Of a DNA stretch of 42,509 bases, positions 25,223 to 33,770 are shown in pieces. Origin of the DNA: Nitrospira sp. Its GTDB lineage: Bacteria > Nitrospirota > Nitrospiria > Nitrospirales > Nitrospiraceae. The stretch is from contig JABMDL010000012.1 in NCBI GenBank assembly GCA_015903945.1, positions 1-42,509 of the forward strand, in the 5' to 3' direction. Numbering within the stretch: the stretch's first letter is position 1; each line of letters opens with the position of its first letter. The position numbers and the translations under genes are program-made. The notes beneath the pieces were generated by a model. It ran no database searches. It saw nothing but the letters and a program-made list of their open reading frames with translations, and was not told the origin of the DNA.

Positions 25223-25445
25223 CAGGCTGTTCAGAAAGGCCGTCCAGCAGGGCCGCAGCGAGCAAAGCCGCGAGGAGAAACTTACCTAGCTTCGCTCGAA
25301 CTGCTGCCTTCGATTATGTGCGAGCGGATGGGCTCCTTGCCTTCGCCGGGTTCGGTACGTTGAGCCTCTGAGCGATGCGACCTGCCTGCGCGAAGCGCTT
25401 CGGCGAAGGCAGGGAACCCCGCTGGCGGGTTTTGTCAACAGCCTG
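25223..25445. repeat. 223-bp palindromic intergenic repeat
   Basis: The ends are a perfect 9-bp inverted repeat: CAGGCTGTT at 25223-25231 and AACAGCCTG at 25437-25445. Pairing continues imperfectly inward (CCGTCCAGC against GCTGGCGG). An inner hairpin lies at 25381-25413, with arms CCTGCCT and AGGCAGG around a CGAAGCGCTTCG palindrome. I recall similar 'AAGGCCGTCCAGCA' elements as recurrent intergenic repeats in Nitrospira genomes, but this is memory, not a search. It fills most of the gap between htrA and arc and could end or attenuate transcription before the proteasome operon. Confidence 0.75.
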
Positions 25446-25534
25446 CCAGGCGGGTAGTAAAGAGTCTATGCTAAGATGCCTCAGCAACACATCTGCTTCC
25501 GTCCTTGCGTTCAGTCCGACAGAAGGAGTTCTCC

Positions 25535-27289
25535 ATGAGCGATCATCGCTCCTCCGACAACGGCAGTGAGCAATCCGGCACGGGAAGCGGTCACGAGACC
25601 GGCCCGCGCGCGGGGAAGACCGGATCCGATCCGCTCGAATTGATCGAGCAGTGTTTGGGATCGTTCTCCGACGGCGACCCGCGCCAGAAGATTCTCTACA
25701 AACTGCGACACGCCGTGATGTTGTCCCAAGCGGCCAACCAACAGCGCGAGGCTGAGTTCAAAAAACTCAGCGAGGTGGCGGCCAAACTGACGGCACCCGC
25801 GAACCGTATCGGCACGCTGCTGGATATCCCCGGCGAAGGGCTGGCGCGGATTCAGGTCGGCGGGGCCGAGTATTATGCCAATGTCGATCCCCGCGTGCCG
25901 GTGGCCGATCTGAAGATCGGAACGCAGATTCTGGTCAACGAAGCCTATGTCGTCATCAACACCCTTGGATACGACCGGAACGGGCCAATTCTGAAATTGG
26001 CCGAAGCGATGGCTGATGGGCGGCTGCGGTTCGAGCAGGAGATGGGGCGGCAGCCGCTGATCCTGCAACGGTCCTCCGACTTGGTCGGGGTCGAACTGAA
26101 GGCCGGCGACGAGGTTCGAATCGATCCCACTGCTCGCATCGCGATCGAGAAACTGGCGGATCGGAAGGCGGGCAAGCATGTGCTCGATGACGTGCCGACC
26201 GTCACATGGGAGCAGATCGGCGGGCAGCGTGAAGCGATTGCGGCGATCAGAAAGGCAATCGAGTATCCATTGCTCCACGTCGACACGTTCAAGCAGTTTA
26301 AGTTCTCCCAGCCCAAGGGATTCCTGCTCTACGGCCCGCCAGGTTGCGGAAAGACGTTGATCGGACAGGCGGCAGCCGGCAGTCTGTCCAAGCTCATGCG
26401 CGAGTCGCAGGGGTCGGATGCACCGGCAGCTGGCGGGCGGTCTCCTGTGACGAGCGGAGCCTTTCTTCACGTCAAGGGGCCGGAGATTCTCAATATGTGG
26501 CTGGGCGAGTCGGAGCGAATGGTTCGCGACCTGTTCGCCCAAGCGCGGGCCCGCCGGAAAGAAGGCGCCCTGCCGTTTATTTTTATTGATGAAGCGGAGT
26601 CGGTGTTGGGCACGCGCCGCGCCATGCGCTCGTTCAATATTTCCAATACGCTGGTGCCGATGTTCTGTAGTGAGATGGACGGCATCGAGTCGCTGCACGA
26701 TGTTGTCATCATTCTGGCCTCGAACCGCCCCGACCTTATCGACCCCGCCGTGTTGCGTCCAGGCCGCATCGACCGGAAGATCAAGGTCGCCAGGCCGGAT
26801 CGAGAGGCCTCCGGTGAGATCTTGAAGGTGTATTTGACGGAGGAGTTGCCGTTGCATCCGTCGGTCGTGTCGGAGCGAGGCGGGGAGCTGCGACAAGCAG
26901 TCGCCTCTTTGGTGAACGAGACCATCGACGCGATTTTTAAACGGACCGATGAAAACCGGCTCCTGTCGATCCGCCTCCGTAACGGGCAGAACAACGTGCT
27001 CTATCGGGGCGATCTGGTGAGCGGAGCGATCCTGTCGTCGATCGTGCAGCGGGCGAAAGAAAAGGCGATCGACCGGACGATTCAGTCCGGCGAGCCGGCC
27101 GGGCTGTCGGCGAAGGATCTGTTTGAATCGGTCACGGAGGAATTCCGCCAAGGCGAGATGCTGCCACCGGACGATGCGGCGGAAGAATGGCTGAAGCTGT
27201 TGGACCACCATCCGGAACAAGTGGTCGGCATTTCGTCGTTTCGCCGTGGACGGCAATCGGAAGAGCGGCTGGTCAACCAGATTATCTGA
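25535..27289 (+). CDS. arc: Proteasome-associated AAA ATPase ARC/Mpa
   Basis: 584 residues from ATG 25535, preceded by AGAAGGAG. It is the unfoldase that binds tagged substrates and threads them into the 20S core. Order: disordered Gly/Ser-rich N-terminus (1-30), coiled coil (about 50-85), two OB-fold segments (about 90-205) and an AAA domain with Walker A GPPGCGKT (267-274), Walker B 'FIFIDEAES' and 'ASNRPDLIDPAVLRPGRIDR'. The C-terminus ends in 'LVNQII'. It lacks the Gln-Tyr-Leu type HbYX motif with which actinobacterial Mpa docks to the core, so docking may differ. First gene of the proteasome operon; dop starts six bases after its stop. Confidence 0.96.
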   Translation: MSDHRSSDNGSEQSGTGSGHETGPRAGKTGSDPLELIEQCLGSFSDGDPRQKILYKLRHAVMLSQAANQQREAEFKKLSEVAAKLTAPANRIGTLLDIPGEGLARIQVGGAEYYANVDPRVPVADLKIGTQILVNEAYVVINTLGYDRNGPILKLAEAMADGRLRFEQEMGRQPLILQRSSDLVGVELKAGDEVRIDPTARIAIEKLADRKAGKHVLDDVPTVTWEQIGGQREAIAAIRKAIEYPLLHVDTFKQFKFSQPKGFLLYGPPGCGKTLIGQAAAGSLSKLMRESQGSDAPAAGGRSPVTSGAFLHVKGPEILNMWLGESERMVRDLFAQARARRKEGALPFIFIDEAESVLGTRRAMRSFNISNTLVPMFCSEMDGIESLHDVVIILASNRPDLIDPAVLRPGRIDRKIKVARPDREASGEILKVYLTEELPLHPSVVSERGGELRQAVASLVNETIDAIFKRTDENRLLSIRLRNGQNNVLYRGDLVSGAILSSIVQRAKEKAIDRTIQSGEPAGLSAKDLFESVTEEFRQGEMLPPDDAAEEWLKLLDHHPEQVVGISSFRRGRQSEERLVNQII

Positions 27290-27295
27290 AGCCCT

Positions 27296-28822
27296 ATGCG
27301 TCTCTTCGGCCTTGAAACGGAGTACGGCATCACGCGGGAGGATCTGCCGGAAGTTGATCCTGTCGTCGAGTCGATGGAGCTCGTGCGCGCGCATCTGACG
27401 GCCTCGTTCGAACGGCGCTGGGACTATGCGGGGGAAGACCCGCATGAAGATGCGCGGGGTTTTCGCGTCTCCGGCCTTGCGCAGGACAAGGAGGAAGACG
27501 AATTCGCCACACGCGACACCCACCGGCCCTTTTCTTTTCATGACATGAAGAGCGACCTGGTGCTGCCGAACGGCGCGCGTTTCTACAACGACCATACCCA
27601 TCCGGAATATTCGACGCCGGAGTGCCGGACGTTGAAAGATCTGGTGGCGCAGGACCGGGCGGGAGAGCGGATCGTCCAGCGGGCGGCGGACCGCAGAAAC
27701 ACAAGTCTGGGCGGCAAGCACGTGCAGCTCTACAAGAACAACACGGATTTTCACGGACATAGCTACGGTTGCCACGACAATTATCTGGTGTCGCGTGCGA
27801 TCCCGTTTCCCCGTCTGATAGCGGGCCTCCTCCCATTTCTTGTAAGCCGTCAGGTGCTCGCCGGTTCAGGCAAAGTCGGGATCGAGGCGCAGGAGTCGGG
27901 ATTTGTGCCGGGGCGCTTCCAGCTTTCGCAACGGGCCGATTTCATGGAAACCGAGTTGAGCGTCGATACGATGCACAACCGACCGATCCTCAACACGCGC
28001 GACGAGCCGCACGCCGATCCAAAGAAATTCCGCCGGCTGCATCTGATTATCGGCGACGCGAACATGTGTGAGTACGCGACGGCGTTGAAAATCGGGACGA
28101 CCAGGGTGGTGCTGGAATTGATCGAGCGACGCGCGGCTCCGTCTCTCGAATTGGAGCAGCCGGTGGCGGCGGTGAAACAGCTCTCGCGGGACATCGACTT
28201 GAAGGCGGTCGTCCGACAAAAGAACGGGTCCAGCCTCTCCGGGCTGGAGATTCAAGAACAGTACTATCGAGCAGCGGAACTGACCTTAGCCGGTCTCGAC
28301 GAGGAGACGGACTGGGTGTTACGCGAATGGGGCGAAACCCTCACGTTGCTGGCGCAAGACCGCCGGCGTCTGATCGGCAGGTTGGACTGGGTCACGAAAC
28401 TGTGGTTGTTGGAAACGTTCATGCAGGAGGAGCGTATCGGTTGGAACGATCCCTGGTTGGCCAGTCTGGACTTGGAATATCATAATGTCCATCCGGAACG
28501 TGGACTCTATCTTGGACTTGAGGCCGAGGGGAAAGCATGGCGAATGACAGCCGAGGCCGACATCCAACGGGCCCTGGCCTCTGGGCCGGCCGATACGCGG
28601 GGAGGAGTCAGAGGGCTCTGCGTCCGGCGGTTTCCCGATCAGGTCAAGTCGGTGCAATGGGAACGGATTCAGTTTGGCGGAGGATTGCTGCCACGCACGC
28701 TTCACATGGACGATCTGTTCGAGCCGTCCGAGGTGAAACGGTGCCTGGCGGCGTTCGAAGCCGCTGCCGATCCGATGGATGCGCTGAACACATGGAATGG
28801 AAGAGAGGACAGCCAATCATGA
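27296..28822 (+). CDS. dop: Depupylase/deamidase Dop homologue (UBact-removing)
   Basis: 508 residues of the carboxylate-amine ligase/glutamine synthetase-like fold. In Pup systems, Dop cleaves the isopeptide bond and can deamidate the C-terminal Gln of the tag. It is identified as Dop rather than PafA by a long charged loop near the N-terminus (about residues 45-80, around 'AGEDPHEDARGF'), which is the Dop loop. The nucleophile-site motif is 'NDHTHPEYSTPEC'. The N-terminal 'GLETEYGI' metal-binding strand and 'KNNTDFHGHSYGCHDNYL' are conserved. It lies between arc and ubact; its TGA overlaps the ubact ATG (ATGA), so the two are translationally coupled. Confidence 0.94.
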   Translation: MRLFGLETEYGITREDLPEVDPVVESMELVRAHLTASFERRWDYAGEDPHEDARGFRVSGLAQDKEEDEFATRDTHRPFSFHDMKSDLVLPNGARFYNDHTHPEYSTPECRTLKDLVAQDRAGERIVQRAADRRNTSLGGKHVQLYKNNTDFHGHSYGCHDNYLVSRAIPFPRLIAGLLPFLVSRQVLAGSGKVGIEAQESGFVPGRFQLSQRADFMETELSVDTMHNRPILNTRDEPHADPKKFRRLHLIIGDANMCEYATALKIGTTRVVLELIERRAAPSLELEQPVAAVKQLSRDIDLKAVVRQKNGSSLSGLEIQEQYYRAAELTLAGLDEETDWVLREWGETLTLLAQDRRRLIGRLDWVTKLWLLETFMQEERIGWNDPWLASLDLEYHNVHPERGLYLGLEAEGKAWRMTAEADIQRALASGPADTRGGVRGLCVRRFPDQVKSVQWERIQFGGGLLPRTLHMDDLFEPSEVKRCLAAFEAAADPMDALNTWNGREDSQS

Positions 28823-29010
28823 AGTACAGCACGATGCCCGAACGTCGTGAAGGCCCCGGCGATCCCATGCCGAAGCCGGGCCCTACCGAAGAAGGCGGAG
28901 GGCCCCGGAGGCCGGAAACCGGCTCGCCGGAGAAAGACAACCTCCTGAAGCGGATGAAAAAGGTCGATCCGAAACAGGCGGAGCGGTATCGGCAACGGAC
29001 AGGGGAATAG
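28819..29010 (+). CDS. ubact: UBact, ubiquitin-like protein modifier (Pup analogue)
   Basis: 63 residues, Pro/Gly/Glu/Lys/Arg-rich, with no aromatic core residues except two Tyr, so almost certainly disordered. It ends in 'RYRQRTGE'. The position between dop and prcB, the size and the C-terminal Glu identify it as UBact, the Pup-like tag described in Nitrospirota and several candidate phyla. Ending in Glu, it should not need deamidation before PafA joins its side-chain carboxylate to a target Lys. It lacks the Gly-Gly-Gln/Glu end of actinobacterial Pup (Thr-Gly-Glu instead). Its start overlaps the dop stop. Confidence 0.93.
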   Translation: MKYSTMPERREGPGDPMPKPGPTEEGGGPRRPETGSPEKDNLLKRMKKVDPKQAERYRQRTGE

Positions 29011-29011
29011 G

Positions 29012-29096
29012 CGTCAATCGTCAACCGCCATGCGCCAATCGGAGAAGCCACGGGCACCGTTTGGTACGAATGACGACTGACGTTTGACGATTGACG
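29012..29096. repeat. Inverted repeat with tandem TGACGNN heptamers between ubact and prcB
   Basis: CGTCAATCGTCAA at 29012-29024 is the exact reverse complement of TTGACGATTGACG at 29084-29096, a 13-bp perfect inverted repeat around a 59-base loop. The right arm lies within four tandem copies of TGACGNN (29071-29098). The arm runs directly into the prcB ribosome site (GGAGGAG), so folding in mRNA could limit prcB translation relative to ubact or stabilise the upstream message. It lacks a T-tract, so it is not a standard terminator. Confidence 0.7.
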
Positions 29097-29105
29097 GAGG
29101 AGATT

Positions 29106-29879
29106 ATGGGCATGCAAGGTGACTTTTTTCAGCTGCTGAAGGAGCAGGGGTATCAATTAGGTGCGCCGGTTGCCGCGAGCGCCGGGATCGAGATCCCAAC
29201 GGCGACAACCATCCTGGCGTTCAAGTATCGCGACGGAGTGTTGGTCGCAGGAGACCGACGCGCGACGGCCGGCAACATGGTGATGTACGACCGGACCGAC
29301 AAGGTGCTGGAGATCGACCGCCACAGTGTCATGGCCATCGCCGGGGTGCCGGCGACCGCCTACGAGATGGTTCGGATCTTGGAGCACTCGTTCAAATACT
29401 ACCGGCGGACGCAGCTGCAAGAGCTGAGCTTCGAGGGGAAGCTGCGGGCCGTGTCGAAGCTGCTCAAGGAGAACGTCGCGGCGGCGCTCTCCGGTACCGG
29501 CGCAGTCGCGCCGATTTTCGCCGGCTATGATGTCGAGCAAGAGGCGGCCAAGATCTATTTTTACGACATCCTCGGTGCGGAGTTCGAGGGGGTGGAGTAC
29601 GCCGTGTCAGGGTCCGGGTCGCCGACCATCCGGGGCATTCTCCACTACCTCAATACGTGGGGAGAACAGCCGTTGAATGCCATGCCGGAGGAGCAGGCGG
29701 TGATTCACGCCTTGCGGTTGCTGACGAGTGCGGCGGAGTTCGACAGCGCCACCGGCGGCGTGAATCGCGAGGCCAATCTCTATCCGGTTATCAAGTTGAT
29801 CGCGGCGGGCGGCGTCGGCGCCGTGCCCGAGGCGACGCTCAAATCGTTATTCGAGACGAAGGTCGTACGTCATGTATGA
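29106..29879 (+). CDS. prcB: Proteasome core beta subunit PrcB
   Basis: 257 residues from ATG 29106, with the strong site GGAGGAG. It carries a propeptide of about 33 residues and then the Ntn-hydrolase start 'TTILAFKYRDGVLVAGDRRA'. Cleavage before Thr34 would expose the catalytic Thr1. Numbered from that Thr, Asp17 ('AGDRRAT') and Lys33 ('DRTDKVLEI') are in place, so the subunit should be active. It forms the inner beta rings of the 20S core. It overlaps prcA by eight bases. The inverted repeat just upstream may tune its translation. Confidence 0.96.
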   Translation: MGMQGDFFQLLKEQGYQLGAPVAASAGIEIPTATTILAFKYRDGVLVAGDRRATAGNMVMYDRTDKVLEIDRHSVMAIAGVPATAYEMVRILEHSFKYYRRTQLQELSFEGKLRAVSKLLKENVAAALSGTGAVAPIFAGYDVEQEAAKIYFYDILGAEFEGVEYAVSGSGSPTIRGILHYLNTWGEQPLNAMPEEQAVIHALRLLTSAAEFDSATGGVNREANLYPVIKLIAAGGVGAVPEATLKSLFETKVVRHV

Positions 29880-30681
29880 AGAGCCGTACAAGTGGGTCGA
29901 GGCGGTCGGGAATCGCCGCCAGTATTTGGACGAACAGTTCAAACAGGGGAGTCCGGTCGTGGCGCTGGCCTACGACGCCGGCATCCTCTTAGTGAGCGTC
30001 AGCAAGGGCACACCGAAACTCTACGAGATCTACGATCGATTGGCGCTCGGCGGCATGGGCCACCCGGCCGATTTGGAAAAGCTGCGGTTCAACCTGTTGG
30101 AAATGGCGCACGTGGAAGGTTTCAATCGGTCGCCGTCCGACGTGACCGGTGGCCGCATGGTGAAGTACGGCATTGCGCCGGTGATCAAGCAGGCATTCGA
30201 AGAGGTCTTCAAGGCGCCGTTCATCGTGAAACTCTTGTTGGCGGAGTTGGGCCACAAGGCCGGCAAGGATTCGTTCCTCGTCATCAACTACGACGGCACG
30301 TTTGAGGAGGGCTCGTCTTGTGCGGTGTTGGCGGCGTCGAAGTCGGTGGAGCAAGGCATGGTCGCCTATGTTCGTCGAGAGGCGCCGGCCGTGCCTTCCT
30401 TGGAGCAGGCGTTCAGCCTTGCGCTCCGGACGTGGGCGCTGGGCGATCGATTGCAGCGGAAGGCCGCCGAAGAATCGTCCGAGGGAAATCCGGCCGCAGG
30501 AACACCCGAGGACACGGAAGCGATGTCTCTCTTTGCGCACTTGCGCGACAGGGTAGCGGAAAAGACCGTCGAGTGCGCCCTGTTGGACCGACACCTCTCC
30601 GGTTCGTCGAAGTATCGGGCGCTGGCATCCGACGAAATAGGCCGCTTGCTACCGAAAGACCCCAAGATCACCCTCTCGTAG
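29872..30681 (+). CDS. prcA: Proteasome core alpha subunit PrcA
   Basis: 269 residues, slightly longer than actinobacterial PrcA. It is an Ntn-hydrolase fold without the catalytic Thr, as expected for a structural alpha ring that gates the chamber and receives the ATPase. The N-terminal 'MYEEPYKWVEAVGNRRQYLD' is the gate and first helix, and 'YEIYDRLALGGMGHPADLEK' is a typical alpha segment. A Ser/Glu/Pro-rich insert ('EESSEGNPAAGTPEDTEAM') sits near residue 205. Its ATG lies eight bases inside the end of prcB, which should give equal amounts of the two subunits. pafA follows after seven bases. Confidence 0.95.
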   Translation: MYEEPYKWVEAVGNRRQYLDEQFKQGSPVVALAYDAGILLVSVSKGTPKLYEIYDRLALGGMGHPADLEKLRFNLLEMAHVEGFNRSPSDVTGGRMVKYGIAPVIKQAFEEVFKAPFIVKLLLAELGHKAGKDSFLVINYDGTFEEGSSCAVLAASKSVEQGMVAYVRREAPAVPSLEQAFSLALRTWALGDRLQRKAAEESSEGNPAAGTPEDTEAMSLFAHLRDRVAEKTVECALLDRHLSGSSKYRALASDEIGRLLPKDPKITLS

Positions 30682-30688
30682 TAATCCC

Positions 30689-32170
30689 ATGCTGAACCGT
30701 ATTTTCGGGCTGGAAACGGAATACGGACTGCTGGTCCATCAAGACCGTCCTGAGCACTCACCCACCTGGTTCGCGCACAAGCTCCGGGACCATATTTTCA
30801 ATGTGCAGCGCCGCGGCGTGCTGGATCTTCACCACCGGGGGCATGATGAGCCGCCTGGGAACGGAGGGTTCTTGGCCAACGCCGGGCGCATCTACCTCGA
30901 CATGGGGCATGTGGAATATGCCTCACCCGAGTGCAACAGCCTGACGGATGTGGTGGCGTCGGATCGTGCCGGCGACCGGATGCTGCAACAGGCGATCAAC
31001 GACTTGGGTTGGGCCGACCAGGTGTCGCTCATCAAGAACAACATCGACCACGAAACCGATGCGACGTTTGGGTCGCACGAGAACTTTTTGGTGACGAGGC
31101 GGTTTCCGTTTTCGCGGCGCGGGCTGGCGCCGCTGGTGACCTTTCTGATAACCAGGCAGATTTTCACCGGATCGGGCCGTGTCGGCTCGGCGAATCCCCA
31201 GGATGCCTGGGTGCAGATGGATCGGTTGATCGTGCCGCGCGCGGCCCTGGGGCATGGCGGGGGTGGCGCTCAGGTGCCGTTTCAAATTTCCCAACGCGCC
31301 GACCACATCATGAACGATTTCTTCGAGTGGGTGCAGCAGAATCGGGCGATTGTGAACACGCGGGACGAGCCGCTGGCCGATCCGGAGCAGTATCGCCGCA
31401 TTCACCTCCTGCTCGGTGATTCCAATATGGCCGAGTATGCGACGGCGCTCAAGCTGGGCACGACGGGGCTCGTCTTGCAGCTCATTGAAGAAGGGCATGC
31501 ACCCCGCGGTCTTGATATCCGGGAGCCGGTGGAGACCTTACAAGAGATTTCGCAAGATCAGGAGCGGCAATGGGTGGTCCGGCTGGAGTCGGGCGAGACC
31601 ATCTCCGCGATCGACCTCCAAGAGCGGTTTCTCGCCGCGGCGCAAGCGCATTGCGCGGGGCAGGATGAAGAGACCGACTGGGTGCTGGCTCAATGGGAAG
31701 CGGTGCTGCAAGACTTGCGCGGAGATTATGCCGGGCTCGTCGGGCGGGTCGATTGGGCGTCGAAATTGTGGCTGTTGGAGTCGTATCGGGAGGCGGAGCG
31801 GGTTCAATGGGACGATCCGATGTTGAAGAGTCTCGACCTGGAATACCACAATCTGAACCGGGACAAGAGTCTCTACGATGGGTTAGTGGAGGAAGGGCGA
31901 GTACCGCGCCTGACGACGGACAAGGCGATCGATCTGGCCGCCGACCATGCGCCGAAGAATACCCGCGCGTTCGGGCGTGGCGAATTGGTGAAGCACCTGT
32001 TGGCTTGCGGTTCTCCGTCTGAATTGATCGAGCCCAAAACGGACGAACGGCTCTTCCCCGCCTATGTCATCAATTGGTCGATCTTTCAGGTCCGCGGCAG
32101 GATGCCGTTTCCAATGACAGACCCGTTCAAAACCTATGTGCAGGAGATCCGGTCTCATCTCGCAGGATAG
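30689..32170 (+). CDS. pafA: Pup/UBact-protein ligase PafA
   Basis: 493 residues of the carboxylate-amine ligase fold. It phosphorylates the tag's C-terminal Glu and joins it to substrate Lys. It is distinguished from Dop by the absence of the long Dop loop: 'GLETEYGLLV' is followed soon by 'GRIYLDMGHVEYASPEC', which contains the catalytic Asp. 'LIKNNIDHETDATFGSHENF' and the C-terminal region 'VKHLLACGSPSELI' are typical of the family. It is the last gene of the operon, and only 20 bases separate it from the convergent yheT-like gene. Confidence 0.94.
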   Translation: MLNRIFGLETEYGLLVHQDRPEHSPTWFAHKLRDHIFNVQRRGVLDLHHRGHDEPPGNGGFLANAGRIYLDMGHVEYASPECNSLTDVVASDRAGDRMLQQAINDLGWADQVSLIKNNIDHETDATFGSHENFLVTRRFPFSRRGLAPLVTFLITRQIFTGSGRVGSANPQDAWVQMDRLIVPRAALGHGGGGAQVPFQISQRADHIMNDFFEWVQQNRAIVNTRDEPLADPEQYRRIHLLLGDSNMAEYATALKLGTTGLVLQLIEEGHAPRGLDIREPVETLQEISQDQERQWVVRLESGETISAIDLQERFLAAAQAHCAGQDEETDWVLAQWEAVLQDLRGDYAGLVGRVDWASKLWLLESYREAERVQWDDPMLKSLDLEYHNLNRDKSLYDGLVEEGRVPRLTTDKAIDLAADHAPKNTRAFGRGELVKHLLACGSPSELIEPKTDERLFPAYVINWSIFQVRGRMPFPMTDPFKTYVQEIRSHLAG

Positions 32171-32190
32171 CGTGCGACACCCGCATCGAC

Positions 32191-33192
32191 TCAGCCCGCA
32201 TCGCCGAACGCTCCGTTCCGTAAGAAGTCCACAATCCGATTCTCAGCCCAATAAGAATCTTCGCCGTTCTGGCTCCAGTGAAAGAATCCGCAATGGCCAC
32301 CGTAGGGTGAAGCGACCAGGCGGATTGTTTCGTGCCGCAGAATGGTCGGCGTCGTGAACATGGAATAGGGGATGAAGGGATCATCCTGGGCCGTGATGAT
32401 GAGTGTGGGGACCGAGATCGCGTCCAGCACATGCCGCGCGCCGGCTCGCTCGTAGTAGTCGGCGCCGTCCCGATAGCCGCCGTCCCGCGCCGTATACCGA
32501 TCATCGAATTCACTAATTGTCGCGACTTGGTCGAGCATCGAAAGGTCCCACTTTTCTGGAAACAGGGCCGCTTTTCGGCGGAGACGTGATTTCAACCCGG
32601 CGACGAAATGGCGGTGATAAATCCAATTGCGGGGCTCTTCCAAGGCGCGCGCGCAGGCCGTCGGGTCGATATTCGGGCACACGGTTGCAACCCCGGCCAG
32701 CGCTGGCTCACTTGCGCCCAGTTCTCCAGCAGCCTTGAGCACCAGATTGCCTCCCATTGAATAGCCGATCAACCACATGCCGCGCAGTCCGTCGTGCTGC
32801 GCCAGTTCTTTCACGATGGCGCGGTAATCTCCGCTGAGGCCGCTGTTATAAAGAGTGGGCGTCAGGTGCTCCGTGCCGCCGCATGTCCGCTGGTTCATGC
32901 GGACAACGTTGAAGCCGAAGCGATAGGCTTTGGCCGCGATGCCGCGCATGTAGGCCGATTCGCTGGACCCTTCCAGCCCATGCACCATGATCGCCGTAGG
33001 CGCCGCTTTCCGATCGTGTTGCCAATGGCAGACACCGAGCAGTTGAGTCTCCTGCGCCGTCGTAAAGAGGCGGGATTCATGTGGGAGTTCTGCCAACGAG
33101 ATTGTCCGTGGCCAGTAGCGGGGGACGAGCGTCATCACATGGCCGTTTCGGAGCCACAGAGGGGGCTGAAAGGATGATGCCGTCTCGATCAT
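32191..33192 (-). CDS. YheT-like alpha/beta hydrolase
   Basis: 333 residues from ATG 33192; the in-frame upstream part (to 33333) is not protein-like. The family signature 'PPLWLRNGHVMTL' is near the N-terminus. Catalytic elements: nucleophile Ser in 'GYSMGGNLVLK', Asp in 'QDDPFIP' and His in 'YGGHCGFF', and an oxyanion region 'IMVHGLEGSSES'. The YheT/ABHD1-3 group are esterase- or lipase-like enzymes with poorly known substrates. It converges on pafA with a 20-base gap, so the two transcripts probably overlap or share an end. Confidence 0.92.
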   Translation of the reverse strand: MIETASSFQPPLWLRNGHVMTLVPRYWPRTISLAELPHESRLFTTAQETQLLGVCHWQHDRKAAPTAIMVHGLEGSSESAYMRGIAAKAYRFGFNVVRMNQRTCGGTEHLTPTLYNSGLSGDYRAIVKELAQHDGLRGMWLIGYSMGGNLVLKAAGELGASEPALAGVATVCPNIDPTACARALEEPRNWIYHRHFVAGLKSRLRRKAALFPEKWDLSMLDQVATISEFDDRYTARDGGYRDGADYYERAGARHVLDAISVPTLIITAQDDPFIPYSMFTTPTILRHETIRLVASPYGGHCGFFHWSQNGEDSYWAENRIVDFLRNGAFGDAG

Positions 33193-33391
33193 GGCCCGAT
33201 CATAACGCAAACAGGCGGTGGTGCGCAGGAAGAATGTCTGGATCATTGGGTATACGATGACGCGCCCAAAGCAGTCCTCGCCGCCAAGGTGAAATGTCAT
33301 GTGCTCAGAGGCTAACATAGGGGCTGTGATCAAGCCCGCGGCACTCGGTATAATGGGCAGGATCTTTTATTGGCCCTAGCAAGGAGAGTCG

Positions 33392-33745
33392 ATGATGAGC
33401 AGGCAGCGAATTGGGAGGCAGGTGTGGAGTTGTCTATTGGGAGCCGTGCTTGGTGTGTTGGTTGTGTGTACAGGGACGCCGGCGATCGCAGCGGAGGGCC
33501 AAGGAAGCGGTTCGAAAGCCGCGCTGGAGGCAACCAGCTGGTTGCTCACGGTTCCCTATGGCGCGTTCAAGTGCGCCTATGCAATCGGGGGTGGCATCGT
33601 GGGTGGCATTGCCTGGGCGGTGACAGGAGGGGACAAGGCGGCGGCGAATTCGATTTGGGTGCCTGCGGTCACCGGCGATTACATCATCCGTCCTGAAAAC
33701 TTGACGGGTGAGAGGCCGCTGCATTTCGTGGGCAAGGGTAACTAG
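33392..33745 (+). CDS. Small secreted protein of unknown function
   Basis: 117 residues with a signal peptide (cut after 'AIA', about residue 33), a Gly/Ala-rich hydrophobic centre ('AYAIGGGIVGGIAWAVTGGD') and a polar end. A good ribosome site (AAGGAGAG) precedes tandem ATGs at 33392 and 33395. The central part could be a weak membrane segment. It is close to the gene end of lemA on the opposite strand. I do not recognise the family. Confidence 0.65.
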   Translation: MMSRQRIGRQVWSCLLGAVLGVLVVCTGTPAIAAEGQGSGSKAALEATSWLLTVPYGAFKCAYAIGGGIVGGIAWAVTGGDKAAANSIWVPAVTGDYIIRPENLTGERPLHFVGKGN

Positions 33746-33770
33746 GGAGCCGCGGGAAATAGGATATAGG

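Noticed and set aside
25511..27775. Long minus-strand frame of 754 codons opposite arc and dop
   Set aside because: It lies wholly antisense to two well-supported genes and is Arg/Leu/Gln/His-rich, as expected from the reverse frame of GC-rich coding DNA.
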